DNA of 64,000 nt from Muribaculaceae bacterium (lineage in GTDB: Bacteria; Bacteroidota; Bacteroidia; Bacteroidales; Muribaculaceae): positions 1 to 64,000 of the forward strand of contig JAKSLZ010000004.1 of the NCBI GenBank assembly GCA_024400935.1, in the 5' to 3' direction. A program made the position numbers and the translations under genes. Position 1 is the stretch's first letter. Each line of letters starts with the position of its first letter. Positions 18,021 through 27,445 of this stretch are shown one piece after another. The notes under the pieces were generated by a model that did no database searches, was not told the DNA's origin, and saw nothing but the letters and a program-made list of their open reading frames with translations.

Positions 18021-21008
18021 ATGAAAAAGTTCAGTACGTTTTTGATGGCTGCAGCCCTGACAATGGGCGCTTTCACAGCAACAGCAGCCGACGGCATCAA
18101 GACGATTGCGCCTTACGACGTTGACTTCAACACGTCGTTCTCTACATCAGGCACATGGGCCGTTTCTAAGGGCTGGAGCTTCGCAAAGCTCGGTTCAAGC
18201 AATGTAACCTTCACCTACAGGTCAACCTACGGCGTTGACGGCTCAGGCTGCCTCCAGTGCGGTTCTCAGTCACCAACATCAACCAATTACTACAACAGCT
18301 TCGTCATCACACCTGCTGTTACTGGTGCTTCTTCTCTCATGGTTAAGAACGCAAGTTCTTACAGTTCAGGTTCTATTGCATTCTACAAGATGACCAAGAA
18401 CGAGGCTGGTGCTTGGGTTCAAGGCGACGAAATCACCGCCACCGCCGACAAGGATCTTTCGGCAACCGACTGGGCAACCTACACCATTTCTGCTGTTGAA
18501 GGCGAATTCATCGGAATCAGAGGTAACTACGTTTACATCGACAATTTCGCTGCCGAGAGCGTAGCTATTGAACTCTTCAAGGGTCTCACCGTGAGCAACC
18601 TCAAGATGGTGAGCTCTTCTACTCCCGACTGCGACGCCGAGGGTAACTTCACCGTTTCTATGACCGGTACTATCACTAACACCGGCGACATGGACTTCCA
18701 CGTTGGTGACGAAGGCTTTACTTACGGTATCGGTAAATATACCAGCACAACAGAGCCTTACACCATGGTCAAGACTCAGGCATTTGAGGCTGACCTCGCA
18801 GTGGGTGAAGCTGTTAACGTTGCTATCGAGGCAACCCTTAACACTGCCGACTATCCCGGTCGTCTGCGCTATGACCTCGTTGAGGGCTGGAAGGGCACAG
18901 GTGTTTATGGTGCTTGGGTAGAGCCCACTCCTTACGAGCCCATCCTGCGCATCTATGACTCTCGCCACTACAACATCAAGGAAGCTGGTCAGTACCAGAC
19001 CGAGTTTGGTGCATTCGGCAAGATCACTGAGGACCTGACTAAGACCGTTACCGTCGGTAACGTAGGTGCTGCTCCCATGGTTGTAACCATGACAGCTCCC
19101 GCAGGTTTCGAACTTTCAGCGACTACTCTCGAGGTAGCTCCCCACGCCGAGGAGACTTTCACCATCACTGCTAAGGCAAGCACAGCAGGTATCTTCTCGG
19201 GCAACCTCACTGTTGTTAACGGCGAGTACCAGACTGTAGACATCCCCGTCACTGCTATCGTTCTTGACCCCAGCAAGTTCTTCGAGAACTTCAGCGGCAA
19301 CGCAGGCACTAAGAACCTGCCCCAGGGCTGGATTGAGATTAACGGCAAGACACAGTGGGCTAAGACCGACTTCACTTCGTCTAGCTCTAACAACTTCGTT
19401 CACAACAGCACTTACTCAACTCTGTCAATCCTTGCAACTCCTCTCCTCAAGGTAGAAGAGGGCGAGAAGATGGTATTTGACGCCGCTCGTAAGGCTTCAA
19501 GCTCAAGCGCTGGCATGGGCGTGAACGTTTACTACTCTGCCGACCGCCAGAACTGGACTCTCGTTAAGGAGATTCCCGCTAGCGAGATGCAGTACTTCGC
19601 ACAGACTCAGTCAGCTCCCACATCACAGAAGTGGACAACCTTCACCGTTGACGGCGTTCCCGCCGGTAACTACTACATCGGCTTCGAGAGCGGCTATTGC
19701 AGCATCGACGACGTTTACGGCTTCGAGCGCGTAGCTGTTGACCACGACGTTGTGGTTAAGACTAAGGAAATCGCTAAGACTGCCGACGTTAACAGCGAGT
19801 ACTTCGCTAACGTTACTCTGTACAACCTCAACGCCACTGCCGAGGCCGAGGACGCTTACACAGTGTCTGTAGCCTTCAACGGCGAGGAAGTTGCCGAGGT
19901 AGCATCTCTCGAGATTCCTGCTGAGGGTACAGCTAAATATGAATTCTCATTCACTCCCCACGCTGCTGGCACATTCCCCCTCGATGTTACTTACACTTGG
20001 GCTGATGGCTATCGCATCCTCGTGAGCGACACTATCACAGTGCGTGCCGAGAGCGCTTCACAGGCTTACACAGTAGGCGAATTCGTTAGCACTAACAATG
20101 CTACTCCCCTGTACCTGAACTACAAGAACAGCGTGACAGAGACTCTGTACACTGCCGAGCAGCTTACTGCAGCTGGCATCAAGGCTGGTGACAAGATCAC
20201 TTCACTCAGCTACAACGGCTACAACACCGCTGGCGAACTCACATCACACGTTAAGACATTCGTGATGAACTGCGAGGACACAGAGTTTGGCGCTGCCGAC
20301 ATGACTGCCGACGAGGACATGACACTCGTGTTTGACAATGACGTTACATTCGCTAAGAAGGGTGCTTCTTCTGCTACCGAGCTCATGCTCTCTGTCGCAT
20401 TCAACGAGCCCTTCATCTACACTGGTGGTGCTCTCCGCATTAAGATGCAGAGCGAGGCCGACGGCTACAAGAACATCTACTTCGAGTATGACAACGTTCC
20501 CGCTCAGTGCTACGGCCAGAAGAGCGACGGCCAGAAGGTTGCACAGTTCACAAGCTACAGCGAGTGCAAGTTCCCCGTTACCACATTCGGTATCGAGCTC
20601 ACTCCCGAGGCTCTCACTGGTTTCGTTACCGACGAGAATGGCACTGCTCTTGAGGGCGTTAACATCGTGCTCACCGCACAGGCTGCTGCTCCCGCCGAGG
20701 GTATGATGGCTGCTCCCGTGGTACAGTACAGCGCTACTACCAACGAGAACGGTGAATTCGTTCTTCCCATCATCCAGACCGACAAGACTTACACCGCAGT
20801 ATTCTCTAAGGACGGTTATGAGAACTATGAGACAGAGTTCGCTGCTCCCTTCGGACAGATTCCTACTGTTGTTCTCGTTTCAACCACTCCTACCGGCATC
20901 AACGACCTCAAGGTTAACGCTTCTAAGGCAATCAAGGTTATTGAGAACGGTGAGGTAATCATCATCAAGGACGGTGTTCGTTACAACGTAATGGGCCAGA
21001 AGAAGTAA
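18021..21008 (+). CDS. Large secreted adhesin-like protein with CarboxypepD-like domain and sorting-like tail
   Basis: 995 residues, signal peptide ending FTATAAD. It has cleaved-adhesin-like segments (NLPQGWIEINGKTQW, YYIGFESGYCSIDDVYGF), CARDB/Ig-like spacers, and near residues 860-960 a carboxypeptidase-regulatory-like beta domain (GFVTDENGTALEGVNIVLTA). The C-terminus VRYNVMGQKK resembles the short C-terminal signals of Bacteroidales proteins exported by type IX secretion or a related route. It has no dockerin, unlike its upstream neighbour, and is separated from it by a strong terminator. Confidence 0.8.
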   Translation: MKKFSTFLMAAALTMGAFTATAADGIKTIAPYDVDFNTSFSTSGTWAVSKGWSFAKLGSSNVTFTYRSTYGVDGSGCLQCGSQSPTSTNYYNSFVITPAVTGASSLMVKNASSYSSGSIAFYKMTKNEAGAWVQGDEITATADKDLSATDWATYTISAVEGEFIGIRGNYVYIDNFAAESVAIELFKGLTVSNLKMVSSSTPDCDAEGNFTVSMTGTITNTGDMDFHVGDEGFTYGIGKYTSTTEPYTMVKTQAFEADLAVGEAVNVAIEATLNTADYPGRLRYDLVEGWKGTGVYGAWVEPTPYEPILRIYDSRHYNIKEAGQYQTEFGAFGKITEDLTKTVTVGNVGAAPMVVTMTAPAGFELSATTLEVAPHAEETFTITAKASTAGIFSGNLTVVNGEYQTVDIPVTAIVLDPSKFFENFSGNAGTKNLPQGWIEINGKTQWAKTDFTSSSSNNFVHNSTYSTLSILATPLLKVEEGEKMVFDAARKASSSSAGMGVNVYYSADRQNWTLVKEIPASEMQYFAQTQSAPTSQKWTTFTVDGVPAGNYYIGFESGYCSIDDVYGFERVAVDHDVVVKTKEIAKTADVNSEYFANVTLYNLNATAEAEDAYTVSVAFNGEEVAEVASLEIPAEGTAKYEFSFTPHAAGTFPLDVTYTWADGYRILVSDTITVRAESASQAYTVGEFVSTNNATPLYLNYKNSVTETLYTAEQLTAAGIKAGDKITSLSYNGYNTAGELTSHVKTFVMNCEDTEFGAADMTADEDMTLVFDNDVTFAKKGASSATELMLSVAFNEPFIYTGGALRIKMQSEADGYKNIYFEYDNVPAQCYGQKSDGQKVAQFTSYSECKFPVTTFGIELTPEALTGFVTDENGTALEGVNIVLTAQAAAPAEGMMAAPVVQYSATTNENGEFVLPIIQTDKTYTAVFSKDGYENYETEFAAPFGQIPTVVLVSTTPTGINDLKVNASKAIKVIENGEVIIIKDGVRYNVMGQKK

Positions 21009-21064
21009 GATTTTAAGGACGCTGCGCTATAAGAACGGACTTCGTCCTATAACACACTAAGACC

Positions 21065-21104
21065 AGGCCTCCCGCAACGCCACAGTTGCGGGGGGCCTCT
21101 TCGT
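21065..21104 (+). terminator. Strong intrinsic terminator
   Basis: AGGCCTCCCGCAAC (21065-21078) pairs with GTTGCGGGGGGCCT (21085-21098) with one wobble, loop of six, then CTTCGTTTT. Confidence 0.9.
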
Positions 21105-21120
21105 TTTCAATCCCATCCCA

Positions 21121-21200
21121 AAACGCTACAGCAGGGACAGTCCCCACTGTAGCGTTTTTGTGTTGTTATCCAAGTAATGTCCTGTGGACATCGGAGTGTC
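21121..21200 (+). repeat. 80-bp direct repeat, copy 1, with terminator-like hairpin
   Basis: Identical to 21617-21696 except for two bases (offset 496). It contains AACGCTACAG paired with CTGTAGCGTT followed by TTTT, so each copy is a terminator-like hairpin plus 45 bases of conserved flank. Confidence 0.85.
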
Positions 21201-21288
21201 ACCATGCCATATACGCCACAATAAAGAGGCAACAGGGGAAAACCGGATCCGTGATTTTTTGTATTTTATTAGGCGTAGCCGCATTTTA

Positions 21289-21422
21289 GTCATAGTGGAT
21301 GACAGTTGTGGTTAAGCCACAATGTGGGTCATGGCATGGAGTGCAGGCCGAAGCTCGCTTCGAGACGGCAACCCATGCCATGGCGCACACTCAGGAACTT
21401 ACTGAGCGTCATCAACTATGAC
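21289..21422. other. Candidate structured RNA or cruciform (four-way junction)
   Basis: An outer 15-bp stem (21289-21303 with 21408-21422, one G/A mismatch) encloses three hairpins: TTGTGG/CCACAA (21306-21322), CATGGCATGG/CCATGCCATG (21330-21382, itself capped by CGAAGC/GCTTCG at 21349-21362) and CTCAG/CTGAG (21390-21406). No ORF is convincing on either strand. It lies between two copies of the 80-bp repeat and may be a non-coding RNA or a mobile structured repeat. Confidence 0.5.
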
Positions 21423-21616
21423 ATTTTCCTTTTAATTATCTGTACCATAACTAAAGGCATGGGATAAGTTCAGCATGTTGTGCGACCCCTTCGAGGTCGG
21501 CAGCTGTATGCACCTTTGCCCCGACGGCCTGCGGCCATCGGTTACGATACAATGTGACGACTTCGTCGTCGTCAGTTACCAACCAGCAAAATCCGCTGAG
21601 CCGCTGTGTCCTGCTC

Positions 21617-21696
21617 AAACGCTACAGCAGGGACAGTCCCCGCTGTAGCGTTTTTGTGTTGTTATCCAAGCAATGTCCTGTGGACATCGGAGTGTC
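21617..21696 (+). repeat. 80-bp direct repeat, copy 2
   Basis: Second copy of 21121-21200, with the same hairpin AACGCTACAG/CTGTAGCGTT. Between the copies, 21423-21616 holds further short hairpins such as CGACC/GGTCG, GGCC/GGCC and GACGA/TCGTC, and no gene. Confidence 0.85.
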
Positions 21697-21818
21697 ATCC
21701 TACTAGATACACTTCGTCACGTTGCCCTCTGCCGGGGTGGTGGGAGGGTGTAAAAAAAAGCACCGGGCCTTTGGGAGGCCTGGTGCCCACAATGTAATTG
21801 TGTTAGGGGACTTTTATT

Positions 21819-22706
21819 TTACAGTTTTACTTTGGTTGCTTTGTTGCCCACCATCTTGATGAAGATGCCGTTCTCGGGATTTGCCACCTTGTTGCCCATC
21901 AGGTCGTAGTAAACTGCGGCTGCCTCCTCAACGTTGATGTCGTCAACAGCGGTAACGATCTTCTGGATTGAGTACTTCACGTTGTTGAGTGAGTGGTAAG
22001 TGGGTTCGAGGCCGTTGTTGTAGTAGGTCTTGATATATATTGTCAGCACGATGTCGCCAGCGGTTGACGAGCCCACGTGGTAGGTGGGGACCACGGTGTA
22101 GTTGATGGCGCCTGTCTGGCGGTCAAAGGGATCCTGCTCATTGATGGTGTAGCAGTTGTAGTGGTGGTAACCCTCGCCGCCTTCCTTCTCGATGCGCATG
22201 GTGTTGGTGGGGTTGTTGGTAGCTTCCTGCAGTATGGGGTTACCTGTCCAGTCTTTGTCAGAGGCTGTCATCACGGGATAGGTGTTGTTCTTGAGGTGGT
22301 TGTAGCCGCACAGCTCATAGTGGTCCACGATTGACTCGTCGCCCTCTACGTCAAACTCCACGGGAACGGCAACATACCATGAGCCGTCGGGAAGCTGGGT
22401 GCGTACCATCGAGTCCTTGATCTTAGCGTGCTGGTTCTCCTTGGTCTGGGTGCTGTCGTTGTCGATCATCACATTGAGGGTAACGTCCTCCACGCCTGTC
22501 TCGTCCACCTTGACAGTGCGGCAGGTGCCGCCGTTGGTAACCCAGAAGTTGGTGAGGTTAGACTCCGAGTAGGTAGTGCCGTTTGACTTGCCGGCCTTGC
22601 GTACTATATTATTGTTGTCACCCTTGTGAACGTGCATGTAATATACTTCCTGAGCGCTAACTGCGAGGCTCATCATTGTTGCCAGTGTAAGGATTAAAGT
22701 CTTCAT
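21819..22706 (-). CDS. Secreted protein with C-terminal sorting-like domain
   Basis: 295 residues from the Met at 22706, which begins a signal peptide (MKTLILTLATMMSLAVSAQ). An in-frame upstream start at 22913 would add 69 unrelated residues and lie upstream of the -7-like box CAACTTTG (minus strand, 22757-22764), so it is rejected. The C-terminus VYYDLMGNKVANPENG plus GIFI-type strand resembles type IX secretion sorting domains. The body matches no family I recognise. Confidence 0.7.
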   Translation of the reverse strand: MKTLILTLATMMSLAVSAQEVYYMHVHKGDNNNIVRKAGKSNGTTYSESNLTNFWVTNGGTCRTVKVDETGVEDVTLNVMIDNDSTQTKENQHAKIKDSMVRTQLPDGSWYVAVPVEFDVEGDESIVDHYELCGYNHLKNNTYPVMTASDKDWTGNPILQEATNNPTNTMRIEKEGGEGYHHYNCYTINEQDPFDRQTGAINYTVVPTYHVGSSTAGDIVLTIYIKTYYNNGLEPTYHSLNNVKYSIQKIVTAVDDINVEEAAAVYYDLMGNKVANPENGIFIKMVGNKATKVKL

Positions 22707-23056
22707 AACTGTAAATTTTTTAAAAGTCCTAAATATTCCGTTTTTGTTTTCTGCTGCAAAGTTGCGGCAAAAAATCCCAACGGAAAGGAACGGCCGTAAA
22801 AAGAGATGGTGCCGACGCGAAAAAAGCGCGTTTTTTGCGCATTTTACCCTTTTTTTACGCAAAACACCCCCAAATTGCCATTTTTGCGCCATATTTGTGA
22901 TATCCCGCTGCAAAATTTACCCCCATTTTTTTCGAAAAAATTTCGCGCCTTCCCCACCTTTTACCTCACTTTTCCACCCCCAAACACCCCTTCCTCTCAC
23001 TTCAACTTTAGACTGACCCGGAAATTTGGCCTATAGTACACTTTTATCAGCACAAA

Positions 23057-23114
23057 ATAGGCCCCAAGATGTCTTGAGGCCTATAACTTGTTGCTATACA
23101 ATGTTATAGGGGTT
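23057..23114. other. Pair of mutually exclusive hairpins
   Basis: ATAGGCCCCAAGA (23057-23069) can pair with TCTTGAGGCCTAT (23072-23084). Alternatively CCTATAAC (23080-23087) can pair with GTTATAGG (about 23103-23110). The two use the same CCTAT. The segment lies in the 482-base gap between the aminotransferase and the secreted protein, both on the minus strand, and could be a 3' terminator or a leader switch. The rest of the gap has no gene. Confidence 0.4.
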
Positions 23115-23188
23115 AAAACAGCATCTTTTTTGACCTATAGGCAGGATTTTGCTGACCCTTCGCCAGATGGAGGGGATTTAGAGGCTGT

Positions 23189-24364
23189 TTAAATGAGTGT
23201 GCGCAGGACGGGGAGCATGCGTGATAATGCCTGGGTGACGCGCGAGCGCGGACAGGCTATATTCAGGCGTATGAAGCCCTGCCCAGCGTCGCCATACATG
23301 GTGCCGCTATTGACCAGCACACGCGCTTTGTCGTGAAGCAGGTGTGTGATTTCGTCGCTAGTCATGCCGGTGGAGCGGCAGTCGATCCACACAAGATAGG
23401 TGCCCTCGAGTGTGGTGACCGGCAGTTGGCTGAGGTTTTGTTCAAAGAATGTCTTGACCTCCTGATAGTTTCCCTGGATATAACTGCACAGGGCTTTGAG
23501 CCAGGGCTCGCCTTGGGTATAGGCAGCGATTAGTCCCTCAACGCCGAACGGGTTGACATCGCACACCTCGTTGTCGTTGATGGCTCGGTCTATGCGGCTG
23601 CGCCACTCGGGGTTGTTGGTGATGATGTTGGCAATCTGCAGGCCGGCGGTGTTGAATGCCTTGCTGGGCGAGTTGCAGGTGATGCATATGTCCTGCATCT
23701 GTGGCGAGATAGACGCAAATGGCGTGTAGCGGTAGCCGTCCATCACCAGCTCGCAGTGAATCTCGTCGCTCACCACAATCACATTGTTGTCGCGGCATAT
23801 CTCGCCTATGCGCGTCAGTTCCTCCACTGTCCACACGCGGCAGGCGGGATTGTGCGGGTTGCACAACAGCATGATGTTGACATCGGGCCGTGAGGCACAT
23901 TGCTCGAGCATACCGTAGTCGATGTGATAAGTGTTGTTCTCGTAGACAAGCGGACACTCAAGGGCTGTGCATCCGTTGTTTCTAATCGAGGAGAAAAAGC
24001 AGTTGTAGACAGGTGTCATGACCAGGACCTTGTCGCCAGGGCGGGTGAGTCCCTTGAGAATCGCCGAGATGGCGGGCACGACACCGCTGGTGTATTGTAT
24101 CCAGTCGCGGTCGATATTCCAGCCGTGGCGGCGCTTGAACCAACCGGTCACTGCATCGTAGTAGGCCCCGGGGACAGTAACGTAACCAAAAATCCCATGC
24201 TCCACCCTTGCTCGCAGGGCATCGATGACGCACGGCGCAGTCTTGAAGTCCATGTCGGCCACCCACATGGGCAGCACGTCGCTCTCTATCTCAGAAGAAT
24301 CCCATTTGTAAGAATTGGTGTTTCTCCTGTTTACTGCTGTGTCAAAGTCAAAGGTCATTGCCAT
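23189..24364 (-). CDS. MalY/PatB-type PLP-dependent aminotransferase (C-S lyase)
   Basis: 391 residues, the usual length for the MalY/PatB class of fold-type I PLP enzymes, which cleave cystathionine-type C-S bonds. Visible motifs are LPMWVADMDF near the start, CNPHNPACRVW, VVSDEIHCELV and SPSKAFNTAGLQ, where the Lys is the PLP Schiff-base residue. The start at 24364 (MAMTFDFD) or 24358 overlaps the end of the DUF3737 gene by 17 or 11 bases; a longer in-frame ORF to 24718 is just the shadow of that gene. Overlap implies translational coupling with DUF3737. Confidence 0.85.
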   Translation of the reverse strand: MAMTFDFDTAVNRRNTNSYKWDSSEIESDVLPMWVADMDFKTAPCVIDALRARVEHGIFGYVTVPGAYYDAVTGWFKRRHGWNIDRDWIQYTSGVVPAISAILKGLTRPGDKVLVMTPVYNCFFSSIRNNGCTALECPLVYENNTYHIDYGMLEQCASRPDVNIMLLCNPHNPACRVWTVEELTRIGEICRDNNVIVVSDEIHCELVMDGYRYTPFASISPQMQDICITCNSPSKAFNTAGLQIANIITNNPEWRSRIDRAINDNEVCDVNPFGVEGLIAAYTQGEPWLKALCSYIQGNYQEVKTFFEQNLSQLPVTTLEGTYLVWIDCRSTGMTSDEITHLLHDKARVLVNSGTMYGDAGQGFIRLNIACPRSRVTQALSRMLPVLRTLI

Positions 24365-25205
24365 AGCCGGTCTCGATTGCGCAGTCAGCGGGTTTGCGCA
24401 CGTTTTTGTCAATAATGATTTCGCCCACACTGCCCACACTGATGTGTCCTGACGTGGGGTTCTTGATGCTGTGGACGTGTCCCACGATTGTGGCTTCAAC
24501 GGTTGAGTATTCAAATGCCAGGTCGGCACCGTCGCCCATGGTGCAGTTCTCGAGCACCAGGTTCTGGGCATAGCACAGGGGCTGTGTGCCGGTGATGCGG
24601 CAGTTGATGAGCCTGAGGTTCTTAGAATGCCAGCCCAGGTACTCGCCGTTAAGCTCCGAGTTGATGATGGTGATATTCTCTGTTTCCCAGAATGCATCCT
24701 TTGTATCGATCTTGGCATTCCTGATCACCGCATCCTTGACATACTGGAACACATACTTGCTGTCGCTCACCAGGCCGTCGACCTTGATGTTGCGGCTGCC
24801 CATGAACGGATAAGTGCCATCGTGAAGTTTTACATTGCTGATGGAGAGCCCGTCAATGTTCCAGAATGTCTCGTCGGCATCGTTGATGTCTACATTCTCG
24901 AGGGTGAGGTTGCGCATCTCGCGGAACAGCTTGGGTGCATCGATGACGGTGTCACGCATCAGCATGTCGTTGCTGTACCATATTGCCGAGCGCGAACCGG
25001 GAGCAAAGTAGCACTTCTCGATGAGCGACCTGTCGACGTGCCAAAACGGATACTTGCCAATGAACTTGCAGTCACTAGCCTCAATGTCAGAGCATTGCTT
25101 GATGCCCGACTCACCGTCTACAATCGTCACATTGACGATGCGCAGGTTGTGCTTTTCAAATAGAGGGCGCTCGCCCCCCAGTTCTACATCTTTGATTGTC
25201 TCCAT
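24348..25205 (-). CDS. DUF3737 family right-handed beta-helix protein
   Basis: 285 residues of short repeating strands (IEASDCKFIGKYPFWHVD, LRLINCRITGTQPLCYAQN), the pattern of a beta-helix, matching DUF3737. The family's function is unknown. It overlaps the downstream MalY-like aminotransferase gene, so the two form an operon. A -7-like CAAAATTC (25247-25254, minus strand GAATTTTG) precedes it. No signal peptide, so it is probably cytoplasmic. Confidence 0.85.
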   Translation of the reverse strand: METIKDVELGGERPLFEKHNLRIVNVTIVDGESGIKQCSDIEASDCKFIGKYPFWHVDRSLIEKCYFAPGSRSAIWYSNDMLMRDTVIDAPKLFREMRNLTLENVDINDADETFWNIDGLSISNVKLHDGTYPFMGSRNIKVDGLVSDSKYVFQYVKDAVIRNAKIDTKDAFWETENITIINSELNGEYLGWHSKNLRLINCRITGTQPLCYAQNLVLENCTMGDGADLAFEYSTVEATIVGHVHSIKNPTSGHISVGSVGEIIIDKNVRKPADCAIETGYGNDL

Positions 25206-25361
25206 ATATATAATAGTCGTTTATTCAACCGGATAATTTAATACTGCAAAATTCGCTAAAAATATTGAATCGCACAAAACCTGTCGTGACAAAAAACATT
25301 AAAAAAGCTCCCACTTGCCCGCCAGAGGCAGTTGCAATTGCCCTGCCATTGCCTTCATGTA

Positions 25362-25399
25362 AAAAAGCAAGCCAAGTCTCCTGCACAGGAAACTTGGCT
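25362..25399 (-). terminator. Intrinsic terminator of the barrel-protein gene
   Basis: AGCCAAGT (25370-25377) pairs with ACTTGGCT (25392-25399), extended inward by TCCTG/CAGGA. On the minus strand the stem is followed by TGCTTTTTT (25362-25369 region), so it ends transcription from the gene at 25473-26051. Confidence 0.85.
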
Positions 25400-25472
25400 A
25401 TAAAGAAGAGGAAAGTGTCTATACTTGCTTGATCCACAGCGTATAGCTGTGGGGATATAGTTTGCTGTTGAC

Positions 25473-26051
25473 TTAGAAACCAAACTTGACGCCGGCGTTG
25501 AAGATACCTTGATATCCCCAGCCCAGCTCCAGGAAACCGCTCACCTTGTTGCTTCCAAACTCCATGCTCACAGGGGCCAGATGGAAGCCAAAGAGTACAT
25601 CGGTATCGGTCTTTTCTTTGCCCGTATCCTTGACATATCCTTTAGAGCAGTTGAGGGCAACACCTGCAGCAACGCGAGAGTACATGCCGAATGACTTGTG
25701 ACGGAACCAGTAAGCCCTTGCTGTGGGCATAACGGTGATGAAGTTCTCTGTGTATTTCTTGCCGTCCTTGGCATTCTTGTAGATGTGTTCAAAGGATGTT
25801 GTTGCACCCACACCAAAACGGTTGTTGAAGTTGTGCATGTAGGTCAGGCCAAATGAGCCGACGCTGTTCTCGGGGCTGGCGTCTCCATCGATGATTCCGC
25901 CAAATGCATCACCAAAGGTAAGTGCAACATGAGGGTGTGTAAAATATCCAACACTTGCCGAAATCTCGTTGGCGGGTGTTTCATAATCTTCGGCGCTGGC
26001 AGTAAAAGCTGCCGCAAACAATGCGGCTGCAATAAACAAATATTTTTTCAT
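25473..26051 (-). CDS. Small outer-membrane beta-barrel protein
   Basis: 192 residues with signal peptide (MKKYLFIAAALFAAAFTASA). The mature part alternates polar and aromatic residues and ends in VKFGF, as expected for an 8-10-stranded barrel (OmpW/opacity-like). It has its own terminator downstream. Function unknown. Confidence 0.75.
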   Translation of the reverse strand: MKKYLFIAAALFAAAFTASAEDYETPANEISASVGYFTHPHVALTFGDAFGGIIDGDASPENSVGSFGLTYMHNFNNRFGVGATTSFEHIYKNAKDGKKYTENFITVMPTARAYWFRHKSFGMYSRVAAGVALNCSKGYVKDTGKEKTDTDVLFGFHLAPVSMEFGSNKVSGFLELGWGYQGIFNAGVKFGF

Positions 26052-26147
26052 TTTTTGAATAATTCTGTGTTTTTGTTTTATAGAGTTTTTTTGCGGACTC
26101 CTCGCGCGGATTTCACGGATCTCGGCGAGGAGTCCTATTGGTGTATA

Positions 26148-26561
26148 TCATCTCACGAGCACCTTCTTGCCGTTGACGATGTAGATGCCGGGAGAGGTGA
26201 TGCTCTCGTGCTTCACACCATTCAGGTCAAAAATGCCCTCTACAGCCTTGTTGGCAGCCGGGAACTGCTCATTGAGGATGTCAGCGATCTCGGTGATGAT
26301 GTGCTCAGAATGGATAAATACCATTTCCACAATGTTAACAATAGGGAATTCTGCAGCCCCTTCTTTGCCCGACAATATCAGGGTCTCACCGTTATTGCTA
26401 TATGATATCTCGGGGTTTGTAATAAATTGAGCACTGACTGCATCGTCAGGATACGCACCGGGCCTCAGCTTGAGGCACAACGCATTTATCGGTTTGTCGG
26501 TTCCCATAGCGGCCACACACACGAGCATGCACGCTACAGCAGATAATATTCTCTTAATCAT
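26148..26561 (-). CDS. Short secreted protein with sorting-like C-terminus
   Basis: 137 residues with signal peptide (VACMLVCVAAMG). The C-terminal half (AVEGIFDLNGVK..SPGIYIVNGKKVLVR) is a typical Bacteroidales C-terminal sorting-type domain, so the mature protein is little more than that tail plus a small beta segment. It follows the FISUMP gene at 26582 by 20 bases and is probably in the same transcript. Confidence 0.65.
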   Translation of the reverse strand: MIKRILSAVACMLVCVAAMGTDKPINALCLKLRPGAYPDDAVSAQFITNPEISYSNNGETLILSGKEGAAEFPIVNIVEMVFIHSEHIITEIADILNEQFPAANKAVEGIFDLNGVKHESITSPGIYIVNGKKVLVR

Positions 26562-26581
26562 AGTTTCTACTATTTAATGTA

Positions 26582-27415
26582 TTATTTCTTAGTGAAGACG
26601 GGGCGCACGGGTTCGCCATTATGACGGTACATCGCTGGGTCGATTTGACGCCTCTTGGCCCAAAGTTGCAGTGACTGGCATTTTCTGTATTCACCACTGT
26701 CAGCGAATGTTGTACTATAATTGGCCAACCAATAGTTCGTAGCCGTATTAGAATACGTAGTGTGGTTGATGTAGCCTGATATGGGAAGGAAAATGCTCTT
26801 GTCGGTGTATCCTTCAATCATGCTTGTGACCAGATATCCTGCAAAGCCTGTTCCTTCAAAATCTTCAAAAAATGACCAGTAGCAGTTGTCCATCAACTCC
26901 TGCATTTCGTTGAGGGTGGGTATGCGCCACTCACCGCCCCAGTTTACATGGGCAGCGTCATATTCAGGCTTCAAGAGTAAGGTCTCTTTGTCATAAGGAA
27001 GAACACTCCATTCATGTTGATCATGATACTGGCCATCATCTCCCTTGATAGCGTTCCAATAAGTTTCAGCACTGTAGCCAAATTGCATGGCTTTTTTCCA
27101 CTCAACCTTAAACTCGGGTTTATAGGTGATTGAAGTGTAGTGGGGAGAAGTCTCGCCCCAGCCAAAGAGATCACCGGGTTCATAGGGGGCTGAGGCTCCT
27201 ACATTGCAGGTAGCCCACATCGTGCCTGAGGGGAGTCCAAGGTCGACATATTCGTGTTCAACTGCTTCCCATGTTACTTTCAGGTCGGCGTTTACAATGA
27301 ATTCTTCAACGGTGCCGTCTTTCTGCTGCACCTTCATCATTGTGGTAGTCTGGCTCTGTGCCCAGGCTCCCATGGCCACTGTGAGCAGTGCCATCGGTAA
27401 TAATTTCTTAATCAT
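26582..27415 (-). CDS. FISUMP (Fibrobacter succinogenes major paralogous) domain protein
   Basis: 277 residues, signal peptide ending GAWAQS. The FISUMP domain is marked by EYVDLGLPSGTMWATCNVG, DLFGWGETSP, WGGEWRIPTLNEMQELMDNC and the terminal EPVRPVF. These secreted or cell-surface domains are common in Bacteroidetes; their ligand is unknown. It is a paralogue of the next upstream gene at 27446-28159. Confidence 0.85.
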   Translation of the reverse strand: MIKKLLPMALLTVAMGAWAQSQTTTMMKVQQKDGTVEEFIVNADLKVTWEAVEHEYVDLGLPSGTMWATCNVGASAPYEPGDLFGWGETSPHYTSITYKPEFKVEWKKAMQFGYSAETYWNAIKGDDGQYHDQHEWSVLPYDKETLLLKPEYDAAHVNWGGEWRIPTLNEMQELMDNCYWSFFEDFEGTGFAGYLVTSMIEGYTDKSIFLPISGYINHTTYSNTATNYWLANYSTTFADSGEYRKCQSLQLWAKRRQIDPAMYRHNGEPVRPVFTKK

Positions 27416-27445
27416 GTCTTTAATTTTTTATTTGATGTTATTTTA

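Noticed and set aside
25225..25437. 70-residue minus-strand ORF
   Set aside because: It runs through the terminator hairpin of the neighbouring gene and has no signal, motif or promoter.
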